Shown here: positions 27,721 through 38,458 of the stretch, in pieces
Numbering within the stretch: the stretch's first letter is position 1
Layout of the letters: each line of letters begins with the position of its first letter
Source: an uncultured beta proteobacterium
GTDB lineage: Bacteria; Pseudomonadota; Gammaproteobacteria; Burkholderiales; Burkholderiaceae_E
Length of the DNA: 64,000 nucleotides
Assembly: GCA_903934295.1 (NCBI GenBank)
Contig: CAIZNI010000003.1
Span: forward strand, 18,467 to 82,466
Direction of reading: 5' to 3'
The notes under the pieces: model-generated
The model's input: only the letters and a program-made list of their open reading frames with translations
The model's database searches: none
Told to the model about the DNA's origin: nothing
Program-made: the position numbers and the translations under genes

Positions 27721-28662
27721 ATGTGGGGATACATCGGTCGCCGGATCCTGGCCACCATTCCGGTGCTGCTGATCGTTGCGCTGCTGGTTTTCATGATGCT
27801 GCGCTTCACGCCGGGCGATCCCGCAGCGGTGATCGCGGGTGATTCCGCGACCTCGGCGGACCTGGTGGAAATCCGCGCCAAGCTCGGGCTCGACCGCTCG
27901 GTGGTCACCCAGTTCGTCATCTGGTTCGGCAATGTCCTGCAGGGCGATTTCGGCGAGTCCTTCTTCTACAAGAAGACCGTCGCCTCGCTGATCGGCGACC
28001 GGCTCGAACCCACGCTCGCGCTGGCGGTGCTCACCATCGTCCTGGCCACCCTGATCGCGGTGCCGTTGGGCACCCTGGCCGCCTACCGCCAGGGATCGTG
28101 GATCGATCGCAGCGTGATGGGTCTGTCGGTGATGGGCTTCTCGGTGCCGGTGTTCGTGGTCGGCTATTTGCTCATCCTGGTCTTTTCGCTGCAGTTCGGC
28201 TGGTTTCCGGTGCAGGGCTACCAGCGGCTGTCCGAAGGTTTCTGGGGCTTCCTGCACCGGCTGCTGCTGCCCTCGTTCACGCTGGCCATCGTCTATGTCG
28301 CGCTGCTGGCCCGCATGACGCGCACCAGCGTGCTGGAGGTGCTCAACGAGGACTATGTGCGCACCGCGCGGGCCAAGGGCCTGCCCGAGATCAAGGTGCT
28401 GATGTTTCATGCGCTGCGCAATGCTGCGGTGCCGATCGTCACCGTGATCGGCATCGGCATCGCCGCGCTGCTGGGCGGCGTGGTGGTCACCGAGAGCGTC
28501 TTCAACATCCCGGGTCTGGGCCGTCTGACGGTCGACGCGGTGCTGGCCCGCGACTACCCCACCGTCCAGGCGGTGATCCTGCTGTTTTCCTTTGCCTACG
28601 TGCTCATCAATCTGCTGATCGACCTGCTGTACACGGTGCTCGATCCGCGCATTCGCTACTGA
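27721..28662 (+). CDS. Peptide ABC transporter permease (DppB type)
   Basis: A 313-residue inner-membrane subunit of the importer. It starts MWGYIGRRILATIPVLLIVA, the usual DppB/OppB opening, after AAGGAG six bases upstream. Six membrane helices, with the conserved N-terminal segment FTPGDPAA near residue 35 and LGLDRSVVTQFVIW near 62. The permease EAA-like loop is DYVRTARAKGLPEIKVLMFHALRNAAVP (positions 28351-28434), which docks the ATPase. It ends LLYTVLDPRIRY, typical of the family. Lies 185 bp after the binding-protein gene, separated by the stem-loop, and 12 bp before the next permease. Confidence 0.93.
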   Translation: MWGYIGRRILATIPVLLIVALLVFMMLRFTPGDPAAVIAGDSATSADLVEIRAKLGLDRSVVTQFVIWFGNVLQGDFGESFFYKKTVASLIGDRLEPTLALAVLTIVLATLIAVPLGTLAAYRQGSWIDRSVMGLSVMGFSVPVFVVGYLLILVFSLQFGWFPVQGYQRLSEGFWGFLHRLLLPSFTLAIVYVALLARMTRTSVLEVLNEDYVRTARAKGLPEIKVLMFHALRNAAVPIVTVIGIGIAALLGGVVVTESVFNIPGLGRLTVDAVLARDYPTVQAVILLFSFAYVLINLLIDLLYTVLDPRIRY

Positions 28663-28674
28663 GGCTGCGCCCCC

Positions 28675-29601
28675 ATGACCGCTCTTGCTCCGCCCGCCAT
28701 CGAGGCGCCCGCCGTCGCCGCCAGCAAGCCCGGCGTGCTGCGCCGACTGCTGCGCAACACCAGTGTGCTGATCGGCGGCGTGCTGGTGCTGGTGATCGTT
28801 CTCACCGGCCTTGCGGCGCCGCTGCTCACTTCCGCCGATCCGGCGGCGATCAATCCCAGCAACCGCAACAAGATGCCGGGCTTCGAGACCACCTCGCGCG
28901 ACGACGAGGGCAACAAGATCACCCGGATCGCGGTGATGGGTACCGACAGTCTGGGCCGCGACATCTACACACGGGTCGTCTATGGCGCCCGCGTGTCGCT
29001 GGTGGTCGGGGTGTCGGTTGCGGTGGTGTCGGTGGCCATCGGCCTGTTCATCGGCTTGCTGGCCGGCTATTTCCGCTGGCTCGACGGGGTGGTGATGCGG
29101 GTGATGGACGGCCTGATGGCCATCCCTGCCATCCTGCTGGCGATCGCGCTGGTGTCGCTGTCGGGGGCGAGCCTGCTCACCGTGATCCTGGCGGTCACCA
29201 TTCCCGAGGTACCGCGGGTGGTGCGGCTGGTGCGCTCGATCGTGCTGTCGATCCGCGAGGAACCCTACGTGGAGGCGGCGATCTCGGTCGGTACGCCGGT
29301 GGCCAAGGTGCTGTGGCGCCACGTGCTGCCCAACACCATCGCGCCGCTGATCGTCCAGGCAACCTTCATTGCCGGCGCGGCGATCCTGCTCGAGGCGATC
29401 CTGTCGTTCCTGGGCGTGGGCATCCCGCCCGAGACCCCGACCTGGGGCAACATCATGGCCGAGGGCCGCAGCGTGTTCCAGATCTTCCCGCACAACATCC
29501 TCTATCCGGGCATGTTCCTCACCCTGACCGTGCTGGCCATCAATCTGCTGGGCGACGGTCTGCGCGACACGCTCGATCCCCGCATGTCCAAGAGGCTTTG
29601 A
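28675..29601 (+). CDS. Peptide ABC transporter permease (DppC type)
   Basis: The second membrane subunit, 308 residues. After a short cytoplasmic N-terminus the first helix is VLIGGVLVLVIVLTGLAAPLL. Then comes the family-typical extracytoplasmic stretch ending MGTDSLGRDIYTRVVYGARVSL (positions 28936-29001), five more helices, and the coupling loop EEPYVEAAISVGTPVAKVLWRHVLPN near residue 200. It ends GDGLRDTLDPRM, diagnostic of DppC/OppC. The stop is one base before the ATPase ATG, indicating tight co-translation. Confidence 0.93.
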   Translation: MTALAPPAIEAPAVAASKPGVLRRLLRNTSVLIGGVLVLVIVLTGLAAPLLTSADPAAINPSNRNKMPGFETTSRDDEGNKITRIAVMGTDSLGRDIYTRVVYGARVSLVVGVSVAVVSVAIGLFIGLLAGYFRWLDGVVMRVMDGLMAIPAILLAIALVSLSGASLLTVILAVTIPEVPRVVRLVRSIVLSIREEPYVEAAISVGTPVAKVLWRHVLPNTIAPLIVQATFIAGAAILLEAILSFLGVGIPPETPTWGNIMAEGRSVFQIFPHNILYPGMFLTLTVLAINLLGDGLRDTLDPRMSKRL

Positions 29602-29602
29602 G

Positions 29603-31267
29603 ATGAGCGCCGCACCCACCCCGGCCACTGGGCCGGTTCTCGAGATCAGCGGGCTGCGCATCGGGCTGCCCGCCGGTGGCGACCGCAGCGAAGCGGTTTC
29701 CGATGTCAGTTTCTCGGTCGCACCGGGCGAGATCGTCTGCCTGGTCGGCGAATCCGGTTCCGGCAAGTCGGTCATCGCGTTCTCGGCGATGGGCCTGCTG
29801 CCGCGCAACCTGCCGGTCAAGTCGGGCAGCATCTCCCTGCACGGCGAGAACCTGGTCGGCGCCAGCATCGAGCGGCTGCGTGAACTGCGCTGCACGCGGA
29901 TGGGCATGATCTTCCAGGAGCCGATGACCGCGCTCAATCCGGTCATGCGCTGCGGCGACCAGATCGACGAGGTCCTGCGCGAGCACACCGGGCTGTCGCA
30001 GGCGGAACGCCGGCAGCGCATCATTGCGATGATCGAGCAGGTGCACCTGCCCGATCCGGTGCGCATGTTCGACTCCTACCCGCACCAGCTCTCGGGCGGG
30101 CAGCGCCAGCGGATCATGATCGCGATGGCGCTGATCCTCGAGCCGTCGCTGCTGATCGCCGACGAGCCGACCACCGCGCTCGATGTCACCACCCAGGCCC
30201 AGATCCTCAAGCTGATCAAGGAACTGCAGGTCGAGCGTGGCACCGGGGTGCTGTTCATCACCCACGACTTCGGGGTGGTGGCCGAGATCGCCGATCGGGT
30301 GGCGGTTCTGCGCAACGGCGAACTGGTGGAAATGGGGCCGACCCAGCAGATCCTGACCGCTCCCCGGCATCCGTACACCAAGATGCTGATTGCCTCGGTG
30401 CCCAGTCATGATCCACCGGCTCGCGCCGCGGTGGCCAGTGGCGATGACCGGGTGGTGCTGCGCGCCGAGGGCCTGTCCAAGACCTATGGCAGCAGCGGAC
30501 TGTTCGGGCGCGGGCGCAAGGTGGCGGCGGTGCGCGATGTTGCCTTCGACATCCGGCGCGGCGAGACCCTGGGCATCGTCGGCGAGTCGGGGTCGGGCAA
30601 GTCGACCGTCGCGCGCTGTGTGGCGCGCCTGATCGACCCCTCGGCGGGTCGCATCCTGCTGGCCGACACCGACATCGCCACCATGCCGGCGGGCCGTTTG
30701 CGCGAATTGCGTCGCAAGATCCAGATCATCTTCCAGGATCCCTACCGGTCACTGAACCCCCGGCGCACCGTCGGTCAGGCGATTGTCGAGGGGCCGATGA
30801 ATTACGGCGCGTCCGCGGCCGAAGCGCTGGGCCGCGCCCGCAAGCTGATGGAACTGGTGCGCCTGGATCCCGATTCGCTCGACCGCTACCCGCACCAGTT
30901 TTCCGGTGGCCAGCGTCAGCGCATCTGCATCGCCCGGGCGCTCGCGATGGAGCCTGAGGTGCTGATCGCCGACGAGGCGGTCTCCGCGCTCGATGTCTCG
31001 GTCCAGGCCCAGGTGCTCAAGCTGCTCGAGGAGATCCGCCATTCGCTGAATCTGGCGGTGCTGTTCATCACCCACGACCTGCGGGTGGCCGCGCAGATCT
31101 GCGACAAGGTGGCGGTGATGTCCAAGGGCGAGATTGTTGAATACGGGTCGGCGGCGCAGGTGTTCGGCGCGCCGGTTCACGAATACACCCGCGCGCTGTT
31201 CGAGGCGGCACCGGGTCGGCACTTCCATTTCGGGGGAACCGAGGCGGCGTTGCCCGCACAGGGCTGA
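29603..31267 (+). CDS. Peptide ABC transporter, fused double ATPase (DppD-DppF type)
   Basis: A 554-residue protein with two complete ABC ATPase domains in one chain, like GsiA, replacing separate DppD and DppF. Domain 1: Walker A GESGSGKS near residue 50, signature LSGGQRQR near 165, Walker [12 protein letters not shown], switch FITHDFG. Domain 2: Walker [10 protein letters not shown] near residue 330, signature FSGGQRQR near 433, [19 protein letters not shown]. Each domain ends in the oligopeptide-ATPase signature ([16 protein letters not shown]). All catalytic elements are intact in both. Second last gene of the operon, 44 bp before the MlrC-type gene. Confidence 0.94.
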   Translation: MSAAPTPATGPVLEISGLRIGLPAGGDRSEAVSDVSFSVAPGEIVCLVGESGSGKSVIAFSAMGLLPRNLPVKSGSISLHGENLVGASIERLRELRCTRMGMIFQEPMTALNPVMRCGDQIDEVLREHTGLSQAERRQRIIAMIEQVHLPDPVRMFDSYPHQLSGGQRQRIMIAMALILEPSLLIADEPTTALDVTTQAQILKLIKELQVERGTGVLFITHDFGVVAEIADRVAVLRNGELVEMGPTQQILTAPRHPYTKMLIASVPSHDPPARAAVASGDDRVVLRAEGLSKTYGSSGLFGRGRKVAAVRDVAFDIRRGETLGIVGESGSGKSTVARCVARLIDPSAGRILLADTDIATMPAGRLRELRRKIQIIFQDPYRSLNPRRTVGQAIVEGPMNYGASAAEALGRARKLMELVRLDPDSLDRYPHQFSGGQRQRICIARALAMEPEVLIADEAVSALDVSVQAQVLKLLEEIRHSLNLAVLFITHDLRVAAQICDKVAVMSKGEIVEYGSAAQVFGAPVHEYTRALFEAAPGRHFHFGGTEAALPAQG

Positions 31268-31311
31268 GCCGCAGCCTGCCGGCCGCGGACGCCCGCCTTT
31301 CAGGAATGACC

Positions 31312-32766
31312 ATGCGTGTTTTCGCCGCCGCCCTGGGCACCGAGACCAATACCTTCTCACCCCTGCCCACCGGGCTGGATTCTTTCCGGTCGACCTGTTA
31401 CTACCCGGCCGGACAGCACCCCGACGCCCCGCAGTTCGTGGCTGGCCCGCTGTGGGCGGCCCGCCAGCAGGCATCGGCCCGCGGCTGGACCCTGATCGAA
31501 GGCCTGGTCGCCTTCGCCTCGCCCGCCGGTCCGACGACGCGGGTGGCCTACGAGACCCTGCGCGACGAACTGCTGGCCGATCTGCGCGCCGCGCTGCCGG
31601 TGGATCTGGTGCTGATCGGCATGCACGGGGCGATGGTGGCCGACGGCTATGACGACTGCGAGGGCGATCTGCTGACGCGGGTGCGCGAAATGGTCGGTCC
31701 GCAGGTGGTGATCGGGGTCGAGATCGATCCGCACACGCACCTGTCGGCGGCGATGGTGGCCAGCGCCAGCCTGATCGTGGCCTTCAAGGAGTATCCGCAC
31801 ACCGATGTGTTCGAGCGCGGCGCCGATCTGGTCGATCTGTGCGCGCGGATGCTGGCCGGCGAGATCCGGCCGGTGCCCGCGGTGTTCGACTGCCGGATGA
31901 TCTCGGTGCTGCACACCAGCCGCGAACCGATGCGCGGGTTCGTCGACCGGATCCTCGCGCTCGAGGGGCGGGACGGCATCGTGTCGATCTCGCCGATTCA
32001 TGGATTTCCCTGGGGCGACACGCCCGACATGGGCACCCGGGTGCTGGTCTACGCCGACGGCGATCCGGCGGTGGCCCGCGCGATGGCGCAGCGCCTGGGC
32101 GAGGAGATCATCGGGTTTCGCGATCGCCTGTCGCCCGATCCGCTGGGCATCGACGAGGCCATCAGTGCGGCGCTGGCGCAGGCCCGCGGCCCGGTCGTGC
32201 TGGCCGATGCCGCCGACAACTCCGGCGGTGGCGCGCCCAACGACTCCACCTTCGTGCTGCGCCGCCTGCTCGAGCGCGGTGTCGAGTCGGCGGCACTGGG
32301 CCCGCTGTGGGATCCGGTGGCGGTGTCGATCTGCTTCAACGCCGGGGAGGGCGCGCGGCTGGCGCTGCGCATCGGCGGCAAGATCAGTCCGATGTCGGGC
32401 GACCCGATCGACGCCGATGTGCAGGTGCTGCGCCTTCAGCGCTCGCTGATGATGACCGGACTGGGCGGGGCTCCGACCGGGCTGGGCGACTCGGCGCTGA
32501 TCCAGGTGGGCGGCGTCCAGGTGCTGCTCACCACGCTGCGCCAGCAGGCGATGGGGGTCGACATGTTCACCCGGATGGGCTGCGATCTGACCAGCCGGCA
32601 TCTGGTGGTGGTCAAGTCATCGCAGCACTTCCACGCGTCGTATTCGACGCTGGCCAGCCGGATCATCTACATCGACGGGCCGGGGACCCTGACCAGCGAT
32701 CTGGGCTCGCTGCCCTTTCGCCGGGTGCAGCGGCCCAAGTGGGGCATCGGCTCGGATCTGCGCTAG
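31312..32766 (+). CDS. MlrC/microcystinase-C-family M81 metallopeptidase (copy 2)
   Basis: A 484-residue homologue of the divergent gene at 24082-25590. It opens MRVFAAALGTETNTFSPLP (Glu in place of the His of copy 1: GTETNTF against MQHETNTF), then LIGMHGAMVADGYDDCEGDL near residue 102, GVEIDPHTHLSAAM near 140, SPIHGFPWGDTPDMG near 225 and DAADNSGGGAPNDSTF near 300. The second of two ATGs (31312) is preferred because AGGA is six bases upstream; the first (31306) is too close. Last gene of the peptide-transporter operon, so it probably processes the imported compound in the cytoplasm. Confidence 0.88.
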   Translation: MRVFAAALGTETNTFSPLPTGLDSFRSTCYYPAGQHPDAPQFVAGPLWAARQQASARGWTLIEGLVAFASPAGPTTRVAYETLRDELLADLRAALPVDLVLIGMHGAMVADGYDDCEGDLLTRVREMVGPQVVIGVEIDPHTHLSAAMVASASLIVAFKEYPHTDVFERGADLVDLCARMLAGEIRPVPAVFDCRMISVLHTSREPMRGFVDRILALEGRDGIVSISPIHGFPWGDTPDMGTRVLVYADGDPAVARAMAQRLGEEIIGFRDRLSPDPLGIDEAISAALAQARGPVVLADAADNSGGGAPNDSTFVLRRLLERGVESAALGPLWDPVAVSICFNAGEGARLALRIGGKISPMSGDPIDADVQVLRLQRSLMMTGLGGAPTGLGDSALIQVGGVQVLLTTLRQQAMGVDMFTRMGCDLTSRHLVVVKSSQHFHASYSTLASRIIYIDGPGTLTSDLGSLPFRRVQRPKWGIGSDLR

Positions 32767-32784
32767 CCGCCCGGACCGCAGCCT

Positions 32785-32806
32785 GCGCCGACCGCGCGGT
32801 CGGCGC
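32785..32806. terminator. Palindromic stem-loop between convergent genes
   Basis: A perfect 22-bp palindrome with 11-bp arms (GCGCCGACCGC / GCGGTCGGCGC) lies between the converging peptide operon and fumarase gene, well placed to end transcription from both sides. No flanking T/A tracts. Confidence 0.5.
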
Positions 32807-32823
32807 CTGGGAACGGCCGGTTC

Positions 32824-34347
32824 CTAGACCGGCACCACCGGGATGCCGGCGATTCGCGCGCGCCATTCCTTCGGGCCGGTCTCGTGCACCGAGACCCCGT
32901 TGGAATCGACCGCCACCGTGACCGGCATGTCGCTGACCTCGAACTCGTAGATCGCTTCCATGCCCAGGTCGGCGAAGCCCACCACTTTCGCGCCGCGGAT
33001 CGCCTTCGAGACCAGGTAGGCCGCGCCGCCCACCGCCATCAGGTAGGCGCTGCGGTGCCGGCGGATCGCCTCGATCGCGACCGGTCCGCGCTCGGCCTTG
33101 CCGATCATCGCGATCAGGCCGGTGCGGGCCAGCATCATCTCGGTGAACTTGTCCATGCGGGTGGCGGTGGTCGGGCCGGCGGGGCCGACGACCTCGTCAC
33201 GCACCGGATCGACCGGGCCGACGTAGTAGATGACCCGGTTGGCAAACTCGACCGGCAGCGGTTCGCCGCGCGCGAGCATGTCCTGGATCCGGGCATGGGC
33301 CGCGTCGCGTCCGGTGAGCATCCGGCCCGACAGCAGCAGCGTCTGGCCCGGGGTCCATGAGGCGACTTCCTCGCGGGTGAGGGTGTCCAGATCGACCCGC
33401 CGGCTGCGCTCATAGTCCGGGGCCCAGTGAACATCGGGCCACTCGGACAGCGAAGGCGGCTCGACGAAGGCGGGGCCGGAACCGTCGAGCACGAAATGGG
33501 CGTGCCGGGTGGCCGCGCAGTTCGGGATCATCGCCAGCGGCTTGGAGGCGGCGTGCGTCGGGAACAGCGCGATCTTGACATCCAGAACAGTGCTCAGGCC
33601 GCCCAGGCCCTGGGCGCCGATGCCCAGCGCATTGACCTTCTGGTAGAGCTCGATGCGCATCTCTTCCAGCTTGCTCGACGGGCCGCGGGCGAGCAGCTCG
33701 TGCATGTCGAGCGGCTCCATCAGCGCCTCCTTGGCCATCATCATGGCCTTCTCGGCGGTGCCGCCGATGCCGATGCCCAGCATGCCGGGCGGGCACCATC
33801 CCGCGCCCATGGTGGGCACTGTCTTGAGCACCCAGTCGACCACCGAGTCCGACGGGTTGAGCATGACGAACTTGCTCTTGTTCTCGGAGCCGCCGCCCTT
33901 GGCGGCGACCGTCACTTCCACGGTGTTGCCCGGCACGATCTCCATGTGGATGACCGCCGGGGTGTTGTCGCGGGTGTTCTTGCGTTCGAACTCCGGATCG
34001 GCCACCACCGAGGCGCGCAGCACGTTGTCCGGGTTCAGGTAGCCGCGGCGCACGCCCTCGTTCACCGCATCGGTGAGCGAGCCGCTGAAGCCCTGCCAGC
34101 GCACATCCATGCCCACCTTGAGGTAGACGTTGACGATGCCGGTGTCCTGGCACAGCGGGCGCCGCCCCTCGGCGCACAGGCGCGAGTTGGTGAGGATCTG
34201 GGCGATCGCGTCGCGCGCGGCCGGGCTCTGCTCGGTTTCATAGGCGCGCGCCAGGTGACGGATGTAGTCGACCGGGTGGTAGTAGGAGATGTACTGCAAC
34301 GCGGCGGAAACCGACTCGACGAGGTCGTCCTGCTTGATCACGGTCAT
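32824..34347 (-). CDS. fumA: Fumarate hydratase, class I (iron-sulfur)
   Basis: Reversible hydration of fumarate to malate in the citric acid cycle, using an oxygen-sensitive [4Fe-4S] cluster. It has 507 residues, a single chain with both the alpha (N-terminal) and beta (C-terminal) parts. Candidate cluster cysteines are in RRPLCQDTG near residue 63, AGWCPPGM near 182 and IPNCAATRHAHF near 273. The beta part includes GPAGPTTATRMDKF near residue 385 and AAYLVSKAIRGAKV near 445. Start at the ATG 34345-34347. Its nearest upstream gene is the YqhA-type gene 40 bp away, same strand, so co-transcription is possible. Confidence 0.95.
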   Translation of the reverse strand: MTVIKQDDLVESVSAALQYISYYHPVDYIRHLARAYETEQSPAARDAIAQILTNSRLCAEGRRPLCQDTGIVNVYLKVGMDVRWQGFSGSLTDAVNEGVRRGYLNPDNVLRASVVADPEFERKNTRDNTPAVIHMEIVPGNTVEVTVAAKGGGSENKSKFVMLNPSDSVVDWVLKTVPTMGAGWCPPGMLGIGIGGTAEKAMMMAKEALMEPLDMHELLARGPSSKLEEMRIELYQKVNALGIGAQGLGGLSTVLDVKIALFPTHAASKPLAMIPNCAATRHAHFVLDGSGPAFVEPPSLSEWPDVHWAPDYERSRRVDLDTLTREEVASWTPGQTLLLSGRMLTGRDAAHARIQDMLARGEPLPVEFANRVIYYVGPVDPVRDEVVGPAGPTTATRMDKFTEMMLARTGLIAMIGKAERGPVAIEAIRRHRSAYLMAVGGAAYLVSKAIRGAKVVGFADLGMEAIYEFEVSDMPVTVAVDSNGVSVHETGPKEWRARIAGIPVVPV

Positions 34348-34387
34348 GGCGTGTGCTTTCGGGAGAGGGGGCGGGCCGGGGCCCGGT

Positions 34388-34978
34388 TCAGTGATGAGGG
34401 CGATTGCGGGCGCCGTCGTTCTGCGTCTGCGTCATCACGCGGTCGATCATCGCGATAGCCAGCGCCGAGACGAGAAAGAGCGTGTGGATCACGCTTTGCC
34501 AGAGCAGGGTCTTGTCGGGCAGCGTGCCTGCCGAGATGAAGGTCTTGAGCAGGTGGATCGACGAGATGCCGATGATCGCGGTGCCCAGCTTGACCTTGAG
34601 CACATTGGCGTTCACATGCGAGAGCCATTCCGGCTGGTCGGGGTGGCCCTCCAGGCGCAGCCGCGACACGAAGGTCTCGTAACCGCCGATGATCACCATG
34701 ATCAGCAGGTTGGAGATCATCACCACATCGATCAGCGACAAGACGACGATCATGATCACCGTCTCCTTGTTGCGCTCGACGATGCCCAGCCGGCTGATGG
34801 TGGCGTCCAGCGCGGCCGGATTCCACAGCAGTTCGACCAGGTGAATGAGTTCCTCGACGAACAGGAACACATAGACGACCTGGGCGACGATCAGGCCCAG
34901 GTAGAGCGGCAGTTGCAGCCAGCGGCTGGCGAAGATCAGCCGGGGCAGGAAGGTCAGGGGCTTTTTCTCATCGTTCAT
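34388..34978 (-). CDS. YqhA/UPF0114-family membrane protein
   Basis: A 196-residue inner-membrane protein with three strong hydrophobic segments (LYLGLIVAQVVYVFLFVEELIHL shown by residues 25-45; VIMIVVLSLIDVVMI near 74; LFLVSALAIAMI near 168). Blocks typical of the family are the start LPRLIFASRWLQLPLY, ETFVSRL near residue 100 and KLGTAIIGISSIHLLKTFI near 130. Function of the family is unknown. The gene is followed 40 bp later by fumarase on the same strand. Confidence 0.88.
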   Translation of the reverse strand: MNDEKKPLTFLPRLIFASRWLQLPLYLGLIVAQVVYVFLFVEELIHLVELLWNPAALDATISRLGIVERNKETVIMIVVLSLIDVVMISNLLIMVIIGGYETFVSRLRLEGHPDQPEWLSHVNANVLKVKLGTAIIGISSIHLLKTFISAGTLPDKTLLWQSVIHTLFLVSALAIAMIDRVMTQTQNDGARNRPHH

Positions 34979-35050
34979 GCGGGCTGCCGGTGGGTAAGAC
35001 GAACCGGGATTTTATCGGAATTGCATGACCGGGCCGTGAGCGTCGGCCAC

Positions 35051-35080
35051 TGACCCGTGCCGACCCGCGCCGACCCGCGC
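35051..35080 (+). repeat. 10-bp repeat (x3) upstream of acs
   Basis: Three adjacent 10-bp units, TGACCCGTGC, CGACCCGCGC and CGACCCGCGC, lie about 95-125 bp before the acs start. The period matches one DNA helical turn, so they could be a phased protein-binding array; they could equally be a chance GC-rich repeat. Confidence 0.5.
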
Positions 35081-35173
35081 CCGTAAGCCGGCTGTCAGCG
35101 AGCCCCGGTAATTTGAGACAATGACAAGCCGCCGTCGAGCGGATTTCATGACAACGGACATCAGGAGACGAAC

Positions 35174-37156
<1,983 letters not shown>

Positions 37157-37215
37157 GGTAGACGATCGAGGGGCAGGAGCCGAAGAGTTCCGCGCCTTGG
37201 AGGGGGAGATGCAGG

Positions 37216-37500
37216 ATGTTGGACTGGTTGGCGCTCCTGAAGGGGCTGGTCGAGTTTGCTGCTTTCCTGCTGCTCGCGCAGGGCGGCATCTATCTGCTCA
37301 GCTTTGGCGGGCACGAGAACAACGCCGTCTACCGGGCGGTGCGCTTTCTCACCTCGCCGGTCACGCGGGTGGTTCGCCTGATCACGCCGGCGCGGGTCGG
37401 CGACCGGCATCTGCCGCTGGTGGCCTTCTTCCTGCTGTTCTGGATCTGGATCCTGGTTTTCGACGGCATCCGTCTGATGCCCCGGGCACCCGGAGCCTGA
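37216..37500 (+). CDS. Small two-helix membrane protein
   Basis: A 94-residue protein I do not recognise. Two hydrophobic segments (about residues 8-30, FAAFLLLAQGGIYLLSF, and 67-86, LPLVAFFLLFWIWILVF) flank a basic stretch (RAVRFLTSPVTRVVRLITPARV) that would face the cytoplasm. GGGGAG precedes the start by eight bases. It lies 59 bp after acs and 7 bp before the TPR gene, so all three could share a transcript. Confidence 0.75.
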   Translation: MLDWLALLKGLVEFAAFLLLAQGGIYLLSFGGHENNAVYRAVRFLTSPVTRVVRLITPARVGDRHLPLVAFFLLFWIWILVFDGIRLMPRAPGA

Positions 37501-37507
37501 CGCCGTG

Positions 37508-38077
37508 ATGCCTTTTCTCGCGGGCTGGTTCCATCGGCAGATGGCCATCTGGGCCTTCCTGCTGGGTCGTCGCGAGAGGGCGCTCGCGCACTGGGCCGCG
37601 GTTCGCCGCCTGCGCCCCCGTGACGCCGAGGTCCCTGCCACCATCGCCCATGTGCTCGCCGCCGGCGGCCGCCGGGATCTGGCCATTGCAGCGCTCGAGG
37701 AGTCGCTCGCGCTGAACCCCGATTCGGCGGCTGTCTGGTTCAACCTCGGTTTCCTGCAGCAGGAAGAGGGTCTGAACGAAGCGTCGGTGCTTGCCTTCGA
37801 CCGGGCCCTGGCACTGGATGAAAAGCTCGATCGGGCCTGGTACGGCAAGGCCCTGTCGCTGATCCGGCTCGGTCGCGTCGAGGAGGCGATCCCGCTGCTC
37901 AAGCGCAACACCGAACTGCAGCCGATGAGTCCGTTCGGCTGGTATCAGCTCGGTCATGCCTATGTCCGGATCGGTCAGGCCGACCGGGCGCGACGGGTGA
38001 TCCGCAAGCTGTTCGAGTTCGAGCCGCAGGTGGCCCGGCAACTCGAACGCGAGACCGGCCTGCAGGCAGCCGACTGA
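37508..38077 (+). CDS. Tetratricopeptide-repeat protein
   Basis: A 189-residue protein built mainly of TPR helices: ALAHWAAVRRLRPRDAEV near residue 25, AIAALEESLALNPDSAAVWFNLG near 62, ASVLAFDRALALDEKLDRAWYGKA near 95 and AIPLLKRNTELQPMSPFGWYQLG near 130. TPRs mediate protein-protein contacts. The N-terminus FLAGWFHRQMAIWAFLLGR is hydrophobic and could associate with the membrane. An adjacent GTG at 37505 is an alternative start. It sits between a small membrane protein and the symporter genes; a link to either is inference. Confidence 0.82.
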   Translation: MPFLAGWFHRQMAIWAFLLGRRERALAHWAAVRRLRPRDAEVPATIAHVLAAGGRRDLAIAALEESLALNPDSAAVWFNLGFLQQEEGLNEASVLAFDRALALDEKLDRAWYGKALSLIRLGRVEEAIPLLKRNTELQPMSPFGWYQLGHAYVRIGQADRARRVIRKLFEFEPQVARQLERETGLQAAD

Positions 38078-38194
38078 GTTTGACAGCGCTCCGGCGCCAA
38101 AGGCCCCAGGGCAGGAGGAGACGACGACAACGACAGGCCGACGCGATCCCGGACCGGCAAACGGTCATTCTTGAATTCCAAAGAGGAGGAGCCC

Positions 38195-38458
38195 ATGCAG
38201 CTCACAGCGAGACATCAGGAGTACTGGAAAAAGACGCTGAACATCACCGCCATCCTGATGGTGGTCTGGTTCGTCGCGACTTTCGTGCTGGGCTATTACG
38301 CCCGCGATCTCAATTTCGATTTCTTCGGCTGGCCGTTTTCCTTCTACATGGCGGCCCAGGGTTCCCTGGTCATCTATGTCGTGATCATCTGGTTCTATGC
38401 ACGCTACATGAACAACCTCGACCACGAATACGGTGTCGATGAAGGAGATGACGAATGA
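38195..38458 (+). CDS. DUF4212 small subunit of a sodium:solute symporter
   Basis: An 87-residue membrane protein with two helices (ITAILMVVWFVATFVLGYY and FYMAAQGSLVIYVVIIWFYA) and the family-typical EYWKKTLNI opening and RYMNNLDHEYGV end. These proteins are encoded directly before VC_2705-type symporters and resemble the YjcH-ActP pair of the E. coli acetate system. A strong ribosome-binding site AGGAGGAG precedes the ATG at 38195. Its stop overlaps the symporter start (ATGA), so the two are translationally coupled. Confidence 0.9.
   Translation: MQLTARHQEYWKKTLNITAILMVVWFVATFVLGYYARDLNFDFFGWPFSFYMAAQGSLVIYVVIIWFYARYMNNLDHEYGVDEGDDE

Noticed and set aside
27667..30066. 799-codon open frame on the minus strand
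   Set aside because: Antisense to three peptide-transporter genes with clear ABC motifs; its His/Asp/Gln/Arg-rich composition is typical of shadow frames.
38080..38085. TTGACA before the DUF4212 gene as a promoter
   Set aside because: No acceptable -10 hexamer lies 16-18 bp downstream.
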